Origin: Amoeboaphelidium occidentale | Lineage: Eukaryota > Aphelidiomycota > Aphelidea | Assembly: GCA_023515795.1 (NCBI GenBank) | Contig: JALGPX010000049.1 | Location: 1-64,000 of the forward strand | DNA: 64,000 nt | Direction of reading: 5' to 3' | Part shown: piece by piece, positions 39,935-52,007 of the stretch | How positions within the stretch are numbered: the stretch's first letter is position 1 | Layout: the number at the start of each line of letters is the position of its first letter | Notes under the pieces: generated by a model | Told to the model about the DNA's origin: nothing | The model's database searches: none | What the model saw: the letters and a program-made list of their open reading frames with translations, nothing else | Translations under genes and position numbers: made by a program

Positions 39935-40650
39935 TTAAATTTGCCGCAGCATGTCAAGCCGCTTTTCGATATCCTCTTGCTCTGCGGAGGTTTGGCGTTC
40001 CTTCTGAGCTGATGGTAATGATGTCTTTGGAGCTGAAGTTGACGATTTGATTTCCAGCCCAATTTCTTCCAGGACTTGAGCCATAATCTCTTCTCCTTCT
40101 TCTTCGTCGCCCTCTGCTCCCATGATACTGTCCAAAGTATCGTTCATCAGTTCATCCTTCATATCCATCATTGTGCTTTCTTGCTCGAACTGCATCATCG
40201 TGTTCTGCAGTTGCTTAACATTTATAGCATTATTACTTGATTTCATAACTTTCGATGTGTTTGCTATTGCTGTTGCCATTGTGTGTGTGGATGCCATTGC
40301 TTGTACTTGATGCGACACACCAGAAACTACGCAAATTACACGTTAACTATCCACACAGTAAAATTACTTTGAGATTTGACTCCAGAATTCTTTTGCCTCA
40401 TGTTACGCACTTTAATAAGTTGTTTTGCAAGGTTCTTCGTGGCTGCCTCGTTGCCTTGCTTGGCTGCTTTCTTGATCTCAGCCTCTAACTTCTTTTCTTC
40501 CCGTGCCAACTGTTCATCTTCTCTATTGAGATCCCTTTGCACTGTTTTAAGTTCCCTCTGCTGTTTCTTTGCCTGTTCTAAAGAATTTAGAGGTTCTGCA
40601 TATGTTTTGATCACAGGACCTTTGACCGTAGGCTTGTTAAAGATATTCAT
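39935..40650 (-). CDS. ESCRT-III subunit CHMP2B-like (2 exons)
   Basis: Exons 40650-40368 and 40326-39935 (41-nt intron, phase 1) give 224 aa. The N-terminus MNIFNKPTVK and a basic helix hairpin (LKTVQRDLNREDEQLAREEKKLEAEIKKAAKQG) lead to QTMMQFEQESTMMDMKDELMNDTLDSIMG, IMAQVLEEIGLEI and the terminal MIM1-type helix DIEKRLDMLRQI that would bind Vps4. These details favour CHMP2B over CHMP2A/Vps2. It acts in membrane scission at endosomes and in cytokinesis. Family members are about 215 aa. Confidence 0.92.
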
Positions 40651-40759
40651 GGCCAAAAATAAAAGACAAGTCAATACTTGGAATGCATTTTATTCATTTA
40701 TTTATCGAATTGTGACCCTCTCAAAAAGAATTAGGAATTTCGAGTTCAGTGTAGATGTT

Positions 40760-41416
40760 TCAAAGGCGGCTCATGATGGCTTCTCCCTCTGGAGAGTTAA
40801 GATCCTGCGACAACAGGGATTCTGTAGAAGACGGCGCAGATAGAGCCTTCTTAACATTTCCCTTGAATAACTTTCGCGTTAGTGTTGTATGTTGTAGCGC
40901 TTTTTGTAGCTCAGCGATTCTGGGCTGCAACGCAGGCGAGATTGCTCCATCTTTGGAAACAGGCAACACACCTCTGTTCTCTAGATCGCTTCTCTCTGGT
41001 CTTCTTCTGAGAACATGTCGAATAGCCGTCTGTTTGATGATCTTCTGCAATCTGTTCTGTGTTTCATGCATTGATCGCATACCAGGACCGTTTATGTAAG
41101 TACCAGCTAACACTTGATGAGCATGCACACCTTTCAAAACATTCTTGTCCAACAGAGACAGCCTTGAAGGTCTAGACTGGCCAAACAGACGCGAGGTCAA
41201 CATATCTGCGTTTCTGACAAGGCGAAAGTGTTTCCATAAGATCATGTCAGATGCCAGTCTACGCATTTGAGGGGAAACTTTGATCAGACTCTGTAGATCT
41301 GTATCTTCGACAAACTGAAACACATAGAGGATCAATTCTTCTGGGAGGCCTTCGAATTGAGAGCGTTGCAACTCGCGGTACTCAGGATTTGAGCTGATTT
41401 GAACTATTGATAGCAT
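40760..41416 (-). CDS. Small F-box protein
   Basis: A 218-aa protein with an F-box (FEGLPEELILYVFQFVEDTDLQSLIKVSPQMRRLASDMILWKHF, about residues 21-64) and a basic helical tail with LDKNVLKGVHAHQVLAGTYI and RHVLRRRPERSDLENRGVLP. The tail resembles RPEL-like or fungal F-box companions, but I recognise no specific family or ligand domain. It is likely an SCF adaptor by the F-box alone. It lies 109 bp upstream of the CHMP2B start on the same strand. Confidence 0.75.
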   Translation of the reverse strand: MLSIVQISSNPEYRELQRSQFEGLPEELILYVFQFVEDTDLQSLIKVSPQMRRLASDMILWKHFRLVRNADMLTSRLFGQSRPSRLSLLDKNVLKGVHAHQVLAGTYINGPGMRSMHETQNRLQKIIKQTAIRHVLRRRPERSDLENRGVLPVSKDGAISPALQPRIAELQKALQHTTLTRKLFKGNVKKALSAPSSTESLLSQDLNSPEGEAIMSRL

Positions 41417-41887
41417 TTAAACTTGCGGTGAGACTAAAAGAATATGTAGTCTAGATAAAGAAAGAAACGAAACGCTTTGACGCAATAACCGAATCGCTGT
41501 AGACTCTATTCGCACCTGATTGGTCATGATCACCTGAGCAAACAATGGAAATTCCAAAAGAACGTCCACGTGGAGAAGATGCACATGATGGCTCATGATT
41601 GCGTCTAGTGGAAACACACTAAAAACTTCCAGCTTTGAGTTATTTCCAGTGTTTATCGACTCTTTATCTGTAGGATCACAGTTTTAGTCATGAGCCAGGA
41701 TTATTCGAACATTATAGCTACACTGGGACATCATTCATAACCTTCTATTATCACATGATATTTTTAAAGTCCGCATTAAAGTGTTTATGGTTGTTTATCA
41801 CGCCGGACGCTCGAGCCGATGAAACACACGTGCTGATGGGCTGAAAATTGTTTTGTAGCACAGTGAAAATTCTCTTCTCTAATTACG
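41417..41887. other. Intergenic region between divergent F-box and PLD genes
   Basis: A 471-bp stretch between divergent starts. It probably holds both promoters; AT-rich blocks and a short pyrimidine run lie near 41640-41790. A 66-codon frame on the minus strand (41617-41417) lacks support apart from a short VIMTNQV string and is not called. Confidence 0.45.
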
Positions 41888-44800
41888 ATGTTAACTAATT
41901 CCGATAGCTCTGTTTCATATCAGAGTGCAAGTGATGATGCGGAAGCGTTCTGGGATACTACGGACAGGAATGTAGTAGAGAACGAAGAGCAAGGAAAGTC
42001 GTACTTGGTTGACAACAGCGCTGTATCATCTTCGGCTCATTCAAACACTTCTCAAGGTTCCATGCTTTCTTATGCTGAAAAGAAGAAATTAAAAATGGAC
42101 ACGAAATCCGTGAAGGATCTTGGGATATCTTCCAGCAATGTTCCGCACGGCGAAGACGATGGCGACGATAGCAGCCAAGCAAGCCCAAGAAAGGTGAAGT
42201 TTACTCGCAGAAACTCAATCCACATTATCACGCACGATGACGATACTCCGAGTATCAAGGAAGAGTCTCATTGGGCAATGTTGGCTGGAGCACTTAAACC
42301 ATTCTTTACTCTGAGGCCAAAGTATTCTCTGGAACGTAGAAAGACGTTCGATTCTGCCATAGAAAAGTTTGGTTCTTTAAAACAGCGAAAAGGTTTAAGT
42401 TCCGACAGCGCGCTCGAAAGCTCTCCAGATCCGAAATCGCCTTCAAACATGTCTCTGCCGCCGCAATTTGACTCTGTACACATTGATTCTCTTAGTTACG
42501 ATTCTGAGGGAGAATCTGATTTTGGATTACCAGGTTTGAGTCGTCCAGGAACCGCGTTCAGCACCACAGAGAGAATGAGAAGGGCAACGTTTGATAATCG
42601 TGATGGCCATCAGTCTCATCGCGCTAGAGCAAAAGAAAAGTTCAGGGAAGCCATTGATAAGATGAAAAAGATCAAGTTTCCGCTTATATTGTTACAGAAG
42701 AAGCCCAAGAAAGAAATTGTCGAAGCCAAGGCTCAACCTGCGATGTTTTCTTTGGCGTTGACGGTCCCGCTTCGTGGTTTTGGTGATGTTCATGCAGATA
42801 CTAAAAATGAAACTTGCCCTGTGTTTTTGGGATTGATTAAAGTTGACATTGATGAGGCAGCTGCAGTTATAGGGAACGAAGGGTTTTCCATTAATCTAAG
42901 ATATGGGGAAATGGAATGGAGAGTTCACAAGAATCTGAGTGAGATATTTGGGTTACACAGTTACTTGACAATTAAGCATTTCCAGAAAAAAATTTCACGA
43001 CTTCCCAAGTTTCCGAATCAGTTAGAGTATGCTTTTTCTAAGGCAAAGACTTACATACCAACCCTGAATGAAATCATTTCCAGGGATTTCCTTTTGGCTA
43101 GATTGGCTTCTCGAAGGCGAAAAGCTGTTCAAGTTTATTTGACTGAAGTTCTTTCATGTTGTGATGGAGTTTATTTGCAGGAACTGCACGAATTTTTTGA
43201 ATTAAGCGCTGCTTTGACTGCTGGTTGGAAAGGCAAAGAAGGCGTCCTGAAACAAGGTTCAAACCGAGCAAGATTGTTTGGTTGCTTGCCGAAGCTCAGA
43301 GCTGGAGAACCTGTTTGGACAATTGTCAGAGACTCTTATGTTGCCTCGTTTGAACATAATACCTCTTCTTCACCACTGCAGGTTTTACTTTTGGATCCAC
43401 AGTCAGCCATAGATGAAAATCATCTTCATTCGATGAATCCTCTAAACAAAAAGAAATTCAGAATTATTTTAGGCGGCAGATACGTTCAGTATAGAGCTGA
43501 CTCCGAGAAGAAGATGAATGAATTTCTATCGGATATGTCATATGTCCTAAATAATAGCCCTTGGTGTCATCCACAACGATTTGATTCATTTGCTCCAGTT
43601 AGGCAGAATATTCAAGCGAACTTTTACGTTGATGGACATGATTATTTTGAAAAAGCTTACGAAGCAATTAACAGCGCCAGGAAGGTTATTTACATTCAGG
43701 ATTGGTGGTTGTCTCCGGAAGTATACCTTAAGCGACCGCCTGCACAATATCCAGAATCTAGGATTGACCGTCTCCTTCAGAAAAAAGCTGAAGAAGGCGT
43801 CAAGATATATGTGATTGTTTACAAGGAGGTTTCGTTTTCCCTGACGATTGATTCTGCTAATACAAAAACAAAACTTGTGGCACTTCATCCAAACATTAAA
43901 GTTATGAGATACCCTGATCATGTTTATGGCGGAGTTTTATACTGGGCCCTGCATGACAAGATTTTAATTATCGATACTGATTTGGCATTTATTGGCGGCC
44001 TCGATTTGTGTTTTGGCCGATATGATACAAATCAACATGAAATTTTCGATTCTTTGGACAGAACTGATGAAATCTTCCCTGGTCAAGATTATTCTAATCC
44101 AAGAGAGAAGGATTTTAAAGATGTGACTGATTTTGATAATTGTCTTATTGATAAGACAAAGAGTGCTCGAATGCCTTGGCATGACGTTCATGCATCTTTC
44201 ACCGGTCAAATTGCAAGAGACGCTGGTCGTCATTTTGTTCAACGATGGAATTTCATCAAGGAATTGAAAGCAAAAGATAGGGATGACCTGCCCCTTCTAC
44301 TACCGCCTCCTGAATTGTCTAGAAAACAGATCCGCAATTTAGGCTATGAGGGAAGCTCTACAGTTCAGCTGGTTAGATCTTCGTCCTTTTGGTCGATGGG
44401 TACTCCTACAGAGTGCAGTATTTACAATGCCTACATGCATCATATTGCAAATGCTCAAGAATTCATTTACATCGAAAATCAATTCTTCATATCTGGCACA
44501 AATGATTCGGAATCGCTACCATACTACGTAAGAAACAGAATTGCCCAAGCTCTTTGCGATAGAATTGTTGCTGCACATAGATCTGGAACAGAGTTCAGAG
44601 TGTTTGTAGTGGTTCCTTTATTCCCTGCTTTCGAGAATGAAGTGGATGATGCTAACGCGGCAACTTTGCGCCTCGTTGTTCATTGGCAACAGATGACTGC
44701 CTGGAAAGGAGACCATTCGTTATTCAGTACTCTAAGAAAAGCTGGAATTGAAGATCCTTGCGAGTACATCAGTTTCTGCTCCCTGAGGAACCATGGACAA

Positions 44801-45480
44801 TTGCCTTGCATTGGTAATGGAACTCCAGCTATCGTGACAGAACAGATTTATATTCACTCGAAGGTTTTTATTTGTGATGACAGAGTCGTTATAATGGGAT
44901 CTGCCAATTGCAATGATAGATCTATGNNNNNNNNNCTCCAGCTATCGTGACAGAACAAATTTATATTCACTCGAAGGTTTTTATTTGTGATGACAGAGTC
45001 GTTATAATGGGATCTGCCAATTGCAATGATAGATCTATGAATGGAAACCGAGACGCTGAAATCGCGGCAGTGATCGAAGATGTGAACTTTGCTGGAAGAC
45101 TAAGAAAAACTTTATTTGCTGAGCATTTAGGTTTAGATCCTACAGATCCAGTTCTAGACAACCCATTGTCTTCAAAGTTTTATCACGAAGTTTGGAACAG
45201 AACGGCGAAGAACAATACGGACATTTATCGTTTGGTCTTTAGATGTGTGCCTGATGACACAGTCACCTCTTGGGAAGAATACCAACAGTTTACGGAGTTT
45301 CCTTTCAAAGTAAAGTCTGGTCAGGTTTCTGCGAATGCATCCCCGGACTTTGTTCGAGAAAACCTTTCCCGTGTTGTTGGACATCTTGTGCATTATCCAA
45401 CATCGTTCTTGACAAAAGAGAATCTGGGAATGGTCTTTCCTGCGAAAGAAGCTCTCATATCAACGGACGTATTTGTTTAA
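41888..45480 (+). CDS. PX-PH phospholipase D (PLD1/Spo14 type), split by an assembly gap
   Basis: Deleting one 104-bp copy plus nine Ns at 44927-44935 gives one frame of 1159 aa. After a disordered Ser-rich N-terminus come a PX domain (about residues 312-430; INLRYGEMEWRVHKNLSEIFGLHSYL), a PH-like domain (about 440-560; KEGVLKQGSNRARLFGC, FRIILGGRYVQYRADSEKK) and two catalytic HKD motifs: LHDKILIIDTDLAFIGG (about 687) and IHSKVFICDDRVVIMGSANCNDRSM (about 990). The YIENQFF block lies between them. It hydrolyses phosphatidylcholine to phosphatidic acid; PX/PH suggests phosphoinositide-dependent membrane recruitment. The duplicate falls on the second HKD, so an uncorrected model would split or duplicate the active site. 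Confidence 0.93.
44823..45039 (+). repeat. 104-bp duplication flanking a 9-N gap
   Basis: Bases 44823-44926 recur at 44936-45039 with a single g/a difference, separated by nine Ns. The extra 113 bases break the phospholipase D frame; without them the coding length is exactly 3480 bases. This is an assembly artefact, not a gene duplication. Confidence 0.93.
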
Positions 45481-45502
45481 ATGAATATATTTAAATTTGA
45501 TC

Positions 45503-47260
<1,758 letters not shown>

Positions 47261-47292
47261 TTAATCGCCAAATACCTTTCGTCTGCGTAACG

Positions 47293-47894
47293 ATGCTACG
47301 AAGATCACTTATGACGCCATTCAAACAGGTTTCCAACTTCAATATCATTTCTTTACAAAGACGAAACATGTCTGATAAATTGCCAAAATCAGAGGATGAG
47401 TGGAGATTGCGTCTGACCAAAGCGCAGTTTCACATTCTGCGAGAAAAGGTTGGTTTATCTTGAGCTATGGTAAATTGAGCTAATTTTGATTCGTCATAGG
47501 GCACTGAGGTAAATGATTCCAGCTTTTATGATAAATACATTAATTAGCCACCCAACTCTGGCGAGTACAACAAGCACAAGGGAACTGGTAAGAATAAGGG
47601 GGAAAGCATAACGAATTTTTAGGTGTGTATCACTGTGCTGGCTGCGACACTCCGTTGTTCACATCTTCAACTAAATTTGATTCTGGCTGTGGATGGCCAG
47701 CATTCTTTGACTCCATTCCAGGTGCTGTTAATCGTCACGAGGATAGGAGTCTAGGAAGGGTGCGCACTGAGATCACATGTGCGAAATGTGGTGGTCACCT
47801 TGGTCATGTATTTCAAGGAGAAGGCTTCCCAACTCCAACTGATGAGCGTCACTGTGTTAACAGTATCAGTATCAAATTTAAAGATCAAAAATAA
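47293..47894 (+). CDS. Methionine-R-sulfoxide reductase B (4 exons, one of 9 nt)
   Basis: Exons 47293-47448, 47500-47508, 47548-47587 and 47623-47894 give 158 aa. The second exon is only GGCACTGAG (Gly-Thr-Glu), flanked by 51-nt and 39-nt GT-AG introns. It is needed to make the MsrB core [33 protein letters not shown]. Zinc CxxC pairs (CAGC, CAKC), GCGWPAF and the catalytic [11 protein letters not shown] are intact, with Cys rather than selenocysteine. Of two possible starts, 47293 adds a basic leader resembling a mitochondrial presequence and 47368 gives a cytosolic form; dual targeting is conceivable. Confidence 0.93.
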
Positions 47895-47945
47895 AATCTT
47901 GTGGAGTCTGGGGAAACTTACGAAAAAGAAACTTTATTAAATATA

Positions 47946-48791
47946 TCACAGCGGGTCACTTTCGAAAATCAAATTAAGGATTTTGCACACGACAATGAAG
48001 CAATACCCATGAAAGTCGTAATCAGTACTCCTGTAAGTTGTGGCGAAAAGAAACCAATCCTTAATTCTTTTGTTAACTCTTTCAATATCCTGTCTAGCCC
48101 TGTTTAAATTACAATCAAACCTTCTTTCCTCTGCAGTTTTTGCAGGCTTGTGCGGCGTTAAAACATGACTTGCTCCGATGTATCCCTTATCTCCGAGTAA
48201 AACTTCTTCAACATCAAGGATATGTAACAACTTGTCTCGATATACCGATATGTCGGGAAATGCAGCTTTGTATGGCCCATTAGCCCAAGTTATTCTCTGG
48301 TCACCAGTGAAGCCAACCACTACTTCGTACTTCAGTGCGTGAAAATGATCCTTGTAAGCATAATACTCCCATGGTGACAAAACCGGCGCTTTTATCCTGC
48401 AGCGAGTACAGTCAACTATTCCAGAAATAGGCCAATTAGACATTGTTTTGCGATCATTCCAATGCAGCTAACTATTAAATCCAAAACCGCCAGTCCTTAC
48501 CTCTGGAAGATGTCTGTAAAGCAACAGTACAATTTCATTCACATGTTTCGTATGTGACTTATGATCAACACCCAGCCTTGCACATTCATCAGCTTGAACA
48601 GGGTACCTTCTTAAGAAATGCAGTGACCATAGTAAGCGGTATGGTTCGGTTGGGCCACTAACATGAGAAGCGATAATGTTCCAAAGTCGTTGAGCTAAAA
48701 CAGCGTCCACACCGAATAGTTACTTGAACCCTTCTGCATCGTAGCACTCCATAAACTTGCCACATATGGCTGTAAAATCAAATGCTGTCAT
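47946..48791 (-). mobile_element. Harbinger/IS5-like DDE transposase remnant
   Basis: On the minus strand, 48791-48501 and 48467-47946 join across a 33-nt intron into about 270 codons with one in-frame stop (TAA at 48722-48720) after residue 23. The product resembles PIF/Harbinger-IS5-type (DDE_Tnp_4) nucleases: GIVDCTRCRI (first Asp), HALKYEVVVGF, EEVLLGDKGYIGA (second Asp) and RARQDIERVNKRIKDWFL (Glu). Upstream is a short helical domain (RLLWSLHFLRRYPVQADECARLGVDHKSHTKHVNEIVL) like the helix-turn-helix of these transposases. It is shorter than typical (about 350 aa). I see no terminal inverted repeats or target duplication. It may be a degraded copy or a host-retained gene starting after the stop. 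Confidence 0.8.
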
Positions 48792-48881
48792 TTTCACTTC
48801 GTTATCGGCGCACGGGACAATAAAAAACTGCAGTTTGTTTTTTAACAAAAGTATTGTTATTAGCTCAGACTGACACTCTAA

Positions 48882-49629
48882 ATGACTACTGAAGGCTCCA
48901 ACAATACCGCCGCTGGTTCAAAGCGCAAAAGAAGTGCTGGCAATGATGGGTACACTTTTTCCGCTGCAGACAAGAGTGTGATAATTAATTTGGCCAACAA
49001 CGGATGGAAAGCAAATTAGTGATCTGCTTAATCGCCTAAAGAAGAGTGATCCGTCGAAACTGAACAAGATGAAGGTTTCAGCTGGGGACGCAAGTAAGTT
49101 TTACTGAAACATCCATGCGCTAATTACAGGGACCAAAATGACTTTAGAAGACAAGATTGAAGAGAAGATTTCAGGTGTGAGAACCGAAGACCATGGCGAT
49201 ACTTTGGAAGATGACGAAGACTATGATTCTGATGACGAAACTGAACAACCCTATACCGAGGTTTTAAGAAATATCAAATACTACATCGACTATGCTGTTG
49301 GTCAGAAGTGGTACTTGTTAATCAGAAAAGATCCGTTAAGTCATGTTTCATTGAAACCTGTTACTCAGGATGGTGTCACGATTGAGTTTAAAAGGGACTT
49401 TCTTCCAGCCGAGTCAACAACGGAAATCCCGGTTCCTTACAGAGAGTTACTTGCTCATTTCGGAGAGAGTAGTTCGTTTGAATTGTTCATCAATGCACCG
49501 TTCCCTTTGCAGCCTGGTACTGCGCAAAAGCCAAAAGTGTTGAAGCATGGTGATGTTACAGTTTACTCTTTTGTCTTTGAGCCTCTGAACGATATTGAGA
49601 ATCGACTGAATCTAGACGATGTCGAATAA
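48882..49629 (+). CDS. Hypothetical acidic protein (3 exons)
   Basis: Exons 48882-48949, 49020-49093 and 49130-49629 (introns 70 and 36 nt) join in phase to 213 aa. The N-terminus has a nuclear-localisation-like GSKRKRSAG. A short helix-prone segment (DLLNRLKKSDPSKLNKMK), a strongly acidic linker (DTLEDDEDYDSDDETE) and a globular-looking C-terminal half follow (RNIKYYIDYAVGQKWYLLIRKDPLSHVSLKPV ... IPVPYRELLAHFG ... DVTVYSFVFEPLND). I recognise no family. The 70-nt first intron is chosen because it alone joins the frames; shorter alternatives leave stops. Confidence 0.68.
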
Positions 49630-50082
49630 ATTTTATTGTCTTCGAATATGATCATGTTTCATTGCAGTTTGTTCATCATAGCTTATTTATCCCGGATCTC
49701 GCTTCAAACTTTATTTGTTTGTGACGCACGCGACCGTATTTTCGGAAGAAGTTCTTTCAAAGTAAATTATTTCTTTGAAATGAAGCTCGCGCTTTGTTTT
49801 CATCTCTTTTATCTTATCTTATGTCTTTTCTCTTCTATCTTTTCTCTTACATCTTATCTTAGTAGGCCTGGAATCTCCGGATTCCGGGGAAGGATTATAT
49901 CCAACGAGCTGAGCAACTACCTCCTGGGTGGCATGGAAAAGTTGTTAATCTTATTCTAGGACTACTTCACGAAATTCACGAAACGAACGGCATGCAAGAG
50001 TCTTACTTTACTTAATTCTTCGTGGTGAGAAATTGTTGTTCTCGTGTCGAGTAAATCTTTTTGGCATTTAGTCTGGCCAAAG
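49630..50082. other. Gene-free stretch with pyrimidine-rich tract
   Basis: There is no supported gene between the acidic protein and the EF3 fragment. Bases about 49795-49862 form an imperfect tract of ATCTT/TCTTATC units, and about 49873-49888 (ggaatctccggattcc) is a near-perfect inverted repeat able to form a hairpin. An open frame at 49636-49959 is low complexity and not convincing. The sequence before 50083 shows no match to the upstream part of EF3, so it marks the breakpoint of the partial copy. Confidence 0.5.
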
Positions 50083-50517
50083 ACCTACGAATTACTTGGA
50101 TCGCGAGTCTCTTGGGGCAATGGCTGCTGCAATTACCGATTATCAAGGTGGTGTTGTCATTATTTCGCACAACAATGAGTTTGTGTCGACTCTCTGCGAG
50201 GAAGAATGGATCATGGACGCTGGACACTTGACAACCAAAGGGTAAGCTTTGAAATCATGTCTTTGATAATCTAACTTTATTTTATAGTGCTTCTGGAAGT
50301 TGGATGGACTCTGCGGCTGATAAGATTGACGATCAGGCCCAGATCACAACAATGACTGACGCTGTCGGAAACACCGTTGAAGTGAAACAAAAGAAGAAGT
50401 TGACAAAGCGTGAAGAGAAAGCTTTCGCAAAGAAGGTTAAGCAGAAGATTGAAAAGGGTGAAGACTTGGACTCTGATGAGGAAGAATATGCATATGAGAA
50501 CAATATGTTTGCTTAAG
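50083..50517 (+). pseudogene. 3' fragment of a second EF3 gene
   Basis: The fragment begins abruptly within the ABC2 domain just after the Walker B position (PTNYLDRESLGAMAAAITDYQGGVVIISHNNEFVSTLCEEEW). It runs through a 45-nt intron (about 50241-50285) into the C-terminal tail (SGSWMDSAADKIDDQAQITTM ... KKKLTKREEKAFAKKVKQKIEKGEDLDSDEEEYAYENNMFA) and a stop. It is clearly homologous to, but well diverged from, the intact EF3 at 52008-55079, which lacks this intron. No upstream EF3 sequence precedes it. The frame of what remains is intact, so the fragment is either recent debris of an older paralogue or part of an unrecognised short transcript. Orientation is opposite to the full gene. Confidence 0.85.
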
Positions 50518-50765
50518 CAATAAATTTGGGGCTTAATACATGAAACGAATGCTTTGCAGTTTTTTTGGCTATTGCTGGAGATTTCCCTTACTGCACGAAC
50601 GTTATGGTAGTACTAGAGAATGGTAATAGACCTCTAAAATCTTTTACAAATACATCGTTCTATCGCATGTAGTATTAAGATCATCTGGCATTAGTTATCT
50701 TCGATTTTATATCACGCAGTGTTTCAAAATACCTCGTGTTTCGATGCGAATTTTCGGTTCGAGTA

Positions 50766-51872
50766 ATGAAACAAAATCGCGCTAAAAGTGAGTGTTCTAA
50801 GTCCGAGTCAGAGGACGACGCTTTTATTTCACCTCCCAAGAAAAAGCTCGTCTCTGAGGGGACTCAGAGACAGAATCTTGCATCTGGCGCAGGTGAGAAG
50901 CTAGTTGCGCGCCTACCTGGTGAGCCTGACATGATGGTAGTATTCTACGGAAAATTCGGCCAGCGCACGCAAAAGGAGTTGAGAGATGAGGCTACGGACT
51001 TGAACTTGAAATGCACTAACGATCATAGTAAGAAAGGAGTAACGCATATAGTTGCGAACACTCTGACTGAAAGTTTGAAACATTTTGCAGAGGGCCGCAA
51101 CATAACAATTTGGAACCTGAAAGAGTGGGAAGATTTCTTGAAGAATAAGAAAAAGGAGGTTCAGAGTCCTGCTGCAAACAAAGCATCGCCAGAAGATCTT
51201 GATGAAGAACTCCACAAAATTCCACAAGACCTCTTGAAAACTGGCCCTGTCAAAGAAGGCAGTTCTGCCGTTGGTAACCAAAATCGTGTTAAATGCAGAG
51301 ATAAGGTTGTACAATTGGTATGTAGCAAATTTTACAACGGCAAGGACCATGATGGCACATTTTGGTTTGGAATAGAAGAACCAGACAATAAGTTCGTGAT
51401 CAAAGGACTTGCGCCGATGGGATCTTTGCAGTGGCCATTCGAATTCAAACACATCTGCTGCGCAAAGTTCGATGAAGTTGGCTTCGAGTTCTTACATGAA
51501 GGACAGATGATTTCTGGCGAATGGACCGACAAGAGTAAGAAAAAGTGGTATTTCTTACGCAATATTACATTCTTCCGAGAATTTGTTCCAGAACCTCCTT
51601 CATTTCATGCTGAAACTTTCTTTTACTATTCAAATGCTAAAGCATTCGAAGAAAATGTTATGTGGCCAAAGCTTAAAATTTTACAGTCTGTCGTTGAAAG
51701 ATGTGGCGGCGGAATTACCACAAGATTAGGTTTGGCTGAGCAGTTGAATGTTAAAAGAGGCATTATATTTGGTAAAGTGAGACAAAAACACGAGTACTCC
51801 TTGGTGGGGGTCGAATGGATGACATGGGACGAGTTCTTGCAGAGGTTCAACTTGACTGCATTGTTTGACTAG
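50766..51872 (+). CDS. BRCT-domain protein of unknown function
   Basis: A 368-aa single-exon protein. A Ser/Lys-rich N-terminus with an FISPPKKKL stretch is followed by a BRCT domain (about residues 55-135: MMVVFYGKFGQRTQKELRDEATDLNLKCTNDHSKKGVTHIVAN ... ITIWNLKEWEDFLKN). The middle, rich in aromatic residues, reads VVQLVCSKFYNGKDHDGTFWFGIEEPDNKFVIKGL. The C-terminal region (about 275-368: FHAETFFYYSNAKAFE ... LQSVVERCGGGITTRLG ... YSLVGVEWMTWDEFLQRF) looks like a second, divergent BRCT. A DNA-damage or replication role is likely for BRCT proteins generally; no orthologue is recognised. The first ATG is 50766 (the frame opens at a GTG at 50736). Confidence 0.75.
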   Translation: MKQNRAKSECSKSESEDDAFISPPKKKLVSEGTQRQNLASGAGEKLVARLPGEPDMMVVFYGKFGQRTQKELRDEATDLNLKCTNDHSKKGVTHIVANTLTESLKHFAEGRNITIWNLKEWEDFLKNKKKEVQSPAANKASPEDLDEELHKIPQDLLKTGPVKEGSSAVGNQNRVKCRDKVVQLVCSKFYNGKDHDGTFWFGIEEPDNKFVIKGLAPMGSLQWPFEFKHICCAKFDEVGFEFLHEGQMISGEWTDKSKKKWYFLRNITFFREFVPEPPSFHAETFFYYSNAKAFEENVMWPKLKILQSVVERCGGGITTRLGLAEQLNVKRGIIFGKVRQKHEYSLVGVEWMTWDEFLQRFNLTALFD

Positions 51873-52007
51873 ATTCATGAATAATTACCGAATAAACTTT
51901 ACATACCTTTTAAATAATCCCGCATCCCAATTGTTGCAAGTACACCTGTTCGTGACTCTAATTTCATCAAGTGATTTATTTTTCAACGTCTTTGCCTCTC
52001 AGAATCC

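Noticed and set aside
41417-41617. Minus-strand 66-codon frame containing VIMTNQV, reminiscent of a RAD51-family strand
   Set aside because: Seven residues are too few, no Walker motifs are nearby, and no spliced continuation could be found.
44936-45480. Separate small PLD-domain gene downstream of the main PLD
   Set aside because: It starts in a duplicated contig end; removing the artefact makes it the C-terminus of the same gene.
49860-49950. Possible tRNA-like fold in the gene-free stretch
   Set aside because: There is a GGAAT/ATTCC hairpin but no TTCRA loop, D arm or acceptor stem.
49636-49959. 107-codon ORF after the acidic protein
   Set aside because: Mostly derived from a TCTT-type repeat tract; no family, likely untranslated.
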